DNA from: Limnoperna fortunei
Taxonomy: Eukaryota; Mollusca; Bivalvia; Mytilida; Modiolidae
Length of the DNA stretch: 64,000 nt
Assembly: GCA_944474755.1 (NCBI GenBank)
Contig: OX104111.1
Coordinates: forward strand, 95,398,805-95,462,804
Direction: 5' to 3'
A program made the position numbers and the translations under genes. Every line of letters begins with the position of its first letter. Position 1 is the first letter of the stretch. Positions 58,404 through 64,000 of this stretch are shown here, piece after piece. The notes under the pieces were generated by a model. That model saw nothing but the letters and a program-made list of their open reading frames with translations, had not been told where the DNA came from and did no database searches.

Positions 58404-58960
58404 GGAGGATTTGTTTGACGCTAGCAAATAAGTCCCAAAATAATATCTTCTTTCTGAGGAAAATATCAAGAAAACCGACAGAAAAACATGAACTAAAGTC
58501 AAATGATGAAACAAACAACAAGAAAAAAAACAAAAAAACAAAACCACAAACACAACGTGAGTAACCTAATCCAATAAAAGCAATGAATGCACTAATGTGC
58601 ACCAGACAAGTAAGCAGTAACTGCCTCTAAATAGACACCCGTCTAGTTATTCATTGTCATGTCTAAGAAAAAGTAAAATGCATAAATTTAACAACAATTC
58701 TAAACAAAACATGGCTAATAATTGCTTACAATGACAACATTTAATTGCCTATAACAAATTTGGATCTGCAAATAAAACAATATATGATTTTACGGAGTTT
58801 ATCAATAGAAAGTCTTTAGATTTTAATGTGTGTCAAACACTTTAGATTCCACCTGTGATTCTCAAAACTAAAAGTTTTTATACAATGCAGAAGGCAAACA
58901 AGTAAAATTAATTATAACCTATATCATTACCACTAGTTAGAGCTATGAACTTACAGCCAT
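58404..58960. other. Non-coding, part of segmental copy 2
   Basis: Aligns with 41,560-42,210. No gene. Confidence 0.55.
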
Positions 58961-58964
58961 CTCA

Positions 58965-59130
58965 CCCAGAGACATTAGCAAACAAAAGTCCTTATTACAG
59001 AATGTGGAACTGGTTTGTCTGAAAGTGATAATAAAGCAAAACAGAGAAAATCATGTACAGGAAAACATCTATTGGGCAAAACAATGACAGATATAAGCAA
59101 CGATTTAAAGAGGGAAGAAACTTCCAGAAA
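58965..59130 (+). pseudogene. Isolated NADAR exon-3 relic (duplicate)
   Basis: Duplicate of 42,215-42,400. 'agacattagcaa.caaaagtcctta' carries the worn ASPYDRMW block and 'tctattgggcaaaacaatgac' the GKNLLG block. Confidence 0.65.
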
Positions 59131-59639
59131 CCCTGCTTAAACGTGCAGCTAGTGACGCTATATACTAAGTATAGGCTTTTCTTGGTGTAGACATGGTGTA
59201 CAAAAGAAAGACAATTCTAATGATAACATTCAGAAAACTATAAATGCAGTAATTAAAAAGGGAGATCTATATTTTGTAGAATCAAATACCAAACACTAGA
59301 AAAATAGGATACATAATAGCAATCATATTTAAAAAGTATCTGAACCGAATTTATCGTGTCTTCTACTAATAGCCACTTTATTTGCAACGTTATTATAACG
59401 TTATTATAACTGGTCGACTTTTAACTTTTACTTTTTTAACTTAATCGAAAGTTTCGTATATAAGTAGTTTGTTTAAACAAATTTTAAGTTATTGTACGAT
59501 GTATTCACGTAAAAACAACGGATGAACATATGAATCATAATTTGTCCAGTCTTTTACAAATTAACTATGGCTTTCTATACAAGATATTTTTAATTTTGGT
59601 GTCTTTAATTAGAAAAACAGCGCAACGGTTTCAAAAAGT

Positions 59640-62501
59640 GGTTGTGTAATATATTCAGAAATTATAAATAATCAATTCGACTATGGTTTTATAGATAAAT
59701 GGATCATTATACTATTTAATGTCCATGTGCAATTGTAACAGAACGGGCGAGGCATATACATTTGGTGTTAAAAAATCTTCCTTTTACATGGAACTTCAAA
59801 AATGCGGTATAACACACATTAAGCTAAATTTAATTAAAATGCGGAAATGGTAAATATGTCAACAGAGGTTTTCTAGAAATAGAACATTGAAGTTGAGGAA
59901 TGATTGTCCTACTTCAATTCATTGTTTTTGGTCACATTGTACCACATTACACACTTTAAAATGATCCACTTTAGACTGACTAAAAAAAGGTATTCTTCTA
60001 CAAAAATTCCATACCTTTCAAAAATAAATAAATCGAACTCTTAGACAACCGCTGTTAAAAGCAAACGACGAAAAAGAGTTTATTTATGTTGACATGTGTC
60101 GTAAATTCATTCCAAAATATGGAAATGATCCTTTAAATAGTGTTTTGCTTTTTTTTATGAAGCGCCGTTGTACTATTTATTCCCTATTTGATATATTAAG
60201 AATTCAATTGTTTTATCGATTGATTGATTGATTAAATGTTTGTTTTTACATTCGGACGAGCGCAAGTTAACAAACCAAAATGAATCGTGAAAGATTGACT
60301 AAAGGACAACATTTTTAATGCTACTGGAAAAGTATGAAGTATTCGGGGCAGCTTTTGTAGAGGCTACAATGAGCCTACTCTTATCAATACCTCCAAAAGG
60401 GGGTCTTTAGCGCGCAAGGAGCATGGCCCTCTCCACAGGTTACCCATTGTAGTCCGCAGCCGACAAGCACCCCCAAAACGAGAGGGTCCCCCCTTTTCGC
60501 CACCCGGGGACACGCTGGGCAGCTCTTAGGGGCAAGTATTATAGTCTCATAGTATGGTCAGAGTCTATTTTTATATAAATTTTATATGTTCTTTGATATC
60601 GTAACTAAAAATGACTTTATATTTTAGTATCAGAAAATAAAAAGACAATAAATGCTTGCTCCATACATGTACATACACAGTAATAAACGCTGGACAGTTA
60701 TAGACAAGAATTGGTCTTATTAAAGGCTTATCAAGAAAGGTCAATCAACATTATGTCGTGAAACAACTTGCTGTGCTATTTACCATCGACACAAACCAAA
60801 ATACACCATCAAAAAATTTGGCAATGGTGGTAATAACTGCGAATATTTTGGTTCCAGGAATTTTCTGTTATAAAAATTAGATTTGTATATCACTTCTTAA
60901 TTTTTTATCAGAAAATGCTTGATTTAGAAAAAAACTCGGTATTTTGTTATTTCAGAACCTCGCTTATGAGATATTAATACTAGTATTTTTGTTATAATGA
61001 AATGATGCTTTGATATTAAAAATCTAATTTCCAATCTTCTGACATCATAAAATCGAATTTATATTAAAAAAAGGAATTATTGATATTAAAAGAAATTGAT
61101 TTTTCATATAAGAAAATATTTTTTATATCAGAAAATATAGTTCCTAAAATCTTCACATTTAACAAATAATTCCTGTTAGAAATTTACTATCCAAAAATAT
61201 TTTTGATATCACATAATTGTAAATAAATAGTAAAACAGCGCCTCATAATTTTGCTCGATTGTGAAGAAAGATAACGAGAAAAAATGCACACCAGTTTTAA
61301 CACAGTAAAGAACAGGTATGATTAATAAAAAGTCACCGGGTCTGTATTGATAATTTTTGAGGAGACGATTGAAAACTGCTTAACCTAGGTCCAAAATAAT
61401 GCAAATTGAAAAATAGCACTAATCAACCTTTTAAAACGCAGCGGTTTTTCATTCTGATAAGGGATTTTCCAAATTTTGACCTTATATTAAACATAAGTGT
61501 AACCAAGGATCATGCGATTTTTCTCGATTCGAAATGCTTTTCAGTTGATGCGGGGAAAAGTCTCGCGGTTTGTCCGAAAACCATTGAAAGTCACAATAGC
61601 AGTCGAATTAAAAAAAAGAAACGCGAGGTTCACTTAGAAACTAAATGGCGGACTGATTATGTGAATTACCCGTAGAAAAAATAAACAGTCGATTTGTGAC
61701 ATGTTAACAAAAAAGGCATAGTATGAAATATAGACGTGTTATCATAGCAAATTTAAAACAAAATAAGCGAAAGTGTGTTTGTGTGACTTATATGCTGCTG
61801 TTCTCTTTGCTACGAGTCTCAACAATCCGTATTTTCTGTCTGGATTTTTTTCCACAGCCTTGGACTTTCTGAAGTCACCCAAACGACAGTAGGGCTATTT
61901 ATCCCATAGTTCGACCTAGGATGATGAGTGCTAGGGCGTGTCCACACATCGACAGGTTTACACACTATACGTCTGGGCCCTTGCTACTCAATTGATCTGG
62001 TGTGATAGACTTTAATTACCGTGCATAGCCACGAAGAGATATAAAAAAAGTCTAGAGTCTTTCTACTGCCAAGGAGAGATTTACGTCAGCACTCCTTTCA
62101 TATATAAGATGTGATAACCAGTGGCAAGAGATCTATAGGTTGATCCGCACCACACTAGACGCTTATCAACTGCCCTCCATCATGACCACAAACACTCTAG
62201 AAATTAAAAATAACTTATATTAATCTAAGTGATAAATAAATCCAAATATTTCAGTTGCTTTTATATTATTTGAAATATTTGTAATTACGGTGTAAGAAAT
62301 TAACGATTATTTTCATTTTTTCTTATTATTTCATTCTATTATAATTTTTAGGAAAATACAATTGCAGACTTATGAAAATGATGGTGAAACGGATTTTCAA
62401 CATAATCTAGAATAGCATCTTAACATTATGCAGACAATGCCAAGAAAAACATAATCTCGAATTACAATCCGGAAAACCCGGATAAAACTCAATTTATAGA
62501 A
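59640..62501 (+). other. 5' flank of NADAR pseudogene locus at 62.5 kb
   Basis: Unit-start block, 409-bp-element copy (60,205-60,560, minus strand), AT-rich block (60,580-61,200), conserved upstream blocks, and putative 5'-UTR exon at about 62,366 with the mini-ORF at 62,373. No gene. Confidence 0.6.
60205..60560 (-). repeat. 409-bp-type retroelement copy
   Basis: Minus-strand copy with (TGAT)n tract and 'ttcgccacccggggacacgc' core. Duplicate of 45,960-46,320. Confidence 0.7.
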
Positions 62502-63193
62502 ATGGCTACTTCCGACATAAGATTTTATCAAGACAACATAGAAAATACTGATCTTACTTACCATTGTAAGGATGAAATAGAAAAAGAAGGTGGAGTTGAT
62601 GAAGTAAACAATCACCAAAATTTCACTGTAAGTGATCTACAAAACAATGAAAAGATTGATAAAGATAATAAATTAATATCTTAAGAAAGTAATGGAACGG
62701 AAAATCAAGGAGAGCATGAAAATGAATATTCGCAAAATTACAATGTTTCAAAGAAAAAAGAGGGCATTGATAGAAGAAATCGATTCACGGGAGGCGAAAA
62801 AATAATTCTGACCGTTCTAGTGAGACACAACACATTCATGAAAAGGAAAGATTCGACAACAATTTCTCTAGAAGTTATCAACAAAGGAAGGAAAAGATTG
62901 ACAACCATTAGAGCAGCAACATCCAGTTACAAAAAGGAAAACCACAGAGGGCATGAAAACGAATCTTCACAAAATGTATTAAAGAAAGGAAAGGGTATTG
63001 ATAGAAAAAATAGATTTATGACAAGCGAAAGTGAAAGTCATTTTTACTCTCAGGCACAGAATACAGCTGAAAATGAAAGTTTCAAATTCTTCTGGCAGCA
63101 AAATTCTCCTTTTAGTCAAATGCATAACTGAATTTACAGTTGATGGTACAACATTTAATTGTGCAGAGTAGTATATAATTTACAGCACAGCAA
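62502..63193 (+). pseudogene. NADAR pseudogene exon 1 (duplicate of 48,608)
   Basis: Met-Ala-Thr-Ser-Asp-Ile-Arg-Phe start, then TAA after 60 codons, with further shifts around 62,800. A readable end includes GKGIDRKNRFMTSESES and SFKFFWQQNSPFSQ, then a frameshift and stops. The donor (GCAA|GTAAGA) is kept. Confidence 0.85.
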
Positions 63194-63604
63194 GTAAGAG
63201 CAAATTTTTACAACTGATGCCAATTTAATATGTGATTTACATTTGAAAACAAAACATGTAATTTGAAATAAGCTAGGTTAATATACATGTTTGTTGGAAC
63301 GACATTTATAATGAAGGCAAAATACTGTTTCGGAATTGGGCATTTTTGCAATAATCTATTTCGATTGTAACATGTCTAACGATTGTTTTAAAATTTCGAA
63401 GCGGCTCTAAGAGGACGCTTTCAATTGTTATACTGTTTTTTTAAAACAAATCTGATCTATCCCAAAACAGTATGTTAAAGCAAATAAAATTAACGTAAAC
63501 ATATATTCTCGTCATTTTATTGAATACAAGTACCTTTAAAACAAAAATATTGAGAAATCTTAACGAAATTGCTTTGTTCAAGTTTAAAATCTTCAGTTGA
63601 ACGT

Positions 63605-63640
63605 AATATGACGTCGGAATTATAATTCTGACGTCATATT
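63605..63640. repeat. 36-bp palindrome with TGACGTC half-sites
   Basis: aatatgacgtc...gacgtcatatt, with one mismatched pair. A third half (gacgtcatatt) is at 63,814-63,824. It sits in a stretch (about 63,345-63,830) that replaces normal intron-1 sequence, so it is probably part of an inserted miniature element. Confidence 0.6.
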
Positions 63641-63964
63641 AATTCGAATGTAGAATTGTTAAAAAAATAATGTATCAGAACTCTGTTAAATCATGAACAC
63701 ATGAACTGCATTTTTAAGTCAGGTTTAACATTTACACAAAACACACAGCTTACGCATGTGCGAAGTAAACTTATTGGAATTTTGACACGGCTTCATTAAT
63801 ATAGCTAAAGCAAGACGTCATATTAGAATACTATTTAATACGTACCCAAAAACAGATGTACATTTAGGACTAAAGCTGTGCAATTGTTTCTTCTACAAAG
63901 TAACTTGCTCAAACATGATTCATTTTGGTAGTTTTGAAATGAACTTGATTTAAATGATTGTAAG

Positions 63965-64000
63965 ATTATTTGGGGATGTTGAGACGGAACAGGAAATTTT
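63965..64000 (+). pseudogene. NADAR pseudogene exon 2 (cut by window end)
   Basis: 'attatttggggatgttgagacggaacaggaaatttt' matches the exon-2 start (LFGD.ET.EEIL). The acceptor has changed from TTGCAG to TTGTAAG. It continues beyond the window. Confidence 0.75.

Larger units (their letters stand above)
52081..63330 (+). repeat. Segmental duplication copy 2 (of about 35,321-49,440)
   Basis: Collinear with copy 1 from 'caaaagtttctggttacc' (52,083; 35,323 in copy 1) through both NADAR loci of the unit to the end of exon 1 of the last locus. Differences: no 409-bp insertion at 57,885, an extra 475-bp element at 57,919, and a 2.5-kb deletion with an inverted fragment at about 59,375-59,441. Confidence 0.85.

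Overview
This is a eukaryotic, AT-rich, repeat-dense genomic window, almost certainly from a bivalve mollusc and plausibly a mytilid mussel. The evidence is split genes with GT-AG introns, many degenerate tRNA-derived SINEs, the (GGAC)n-tailed and 'gtaccaagtcagga' dispersed repeats that I associate with bivalve genomes, and no bacterial-style gene packing. The species call is inference.

The window is dominated by one gene family: proteins with a NADAR domain (YbiA/COG3236-like; known members are N-glycosidases acting on riboflavin intermediates, and some reverse guanine ADP-ribosylation). The domain is split over three exons. Exon 1 holds a Lys/Asn/Ser/Glu-rich disordered N-terminus starting Met-Ala-Thr/Ser-Ser plus the first third of NADAR. 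Exon 2 is a 152-bp middle exon. Exon 3 holds the C-terminal third plus an acidic disordered tail, sometimes followed by a separate tail exon.

Layout: 0.18-2.2 kb holds a SINE fragment, a decayed THAP/HTH transposase-like fragment (+) and a SAP-domain element fragment (-). At 3.83-11.83 kb lies the only locus that reads open throughout: a five-exon gene predicted to encode 1062 aa with TWO NADAR domains. A recent 3.84-kb tandem duplication fused exon 3 of one copy in frame to exon 1 of the next. From 14-22 kb there are relics of tail exons, a truncated NADAR pseudogene (18.27-19.5) and a gag-like relic. From 22.5-28.3 kb there is a local 1.34-kb duplication and a NADAR pseudogene in which exons 2 and 3 have been joined by a deletion. 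From 29-35 kb there is a decayed exon-3 relic, a second gag-like relic interrupted by a repeat, and a young SINE with a perfect 14-bp target duplication.

From 35.3 kb to the end the window is two copies of one segmental duplication (about 35.3-49.4 and 52.1-63.3 kb). Each copy carries two degraded NADAR loci and an extra exon-3 relic. The two copies differ by diagnostic events: a 409-bp retroelement only in copy 1, a 475-bp long-TIR DNA element only in copy 2, and a 2.5-kb deletion in copy 2 whose junction contains a ~65-bp fragment in inverted orientation.

The array therefore looks like a birth-and-death family: one apparently functional didomain gene among at least six broken paralogues and several isolated exon relics. 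The likely biochemical role (repair of ADP-ribosylated guanine or clearance of reactive metabolites, possibly immune-related) is inferred from the domain family only. No rRNA, functional tRNA, CRISPR or bacterial feature was seen.
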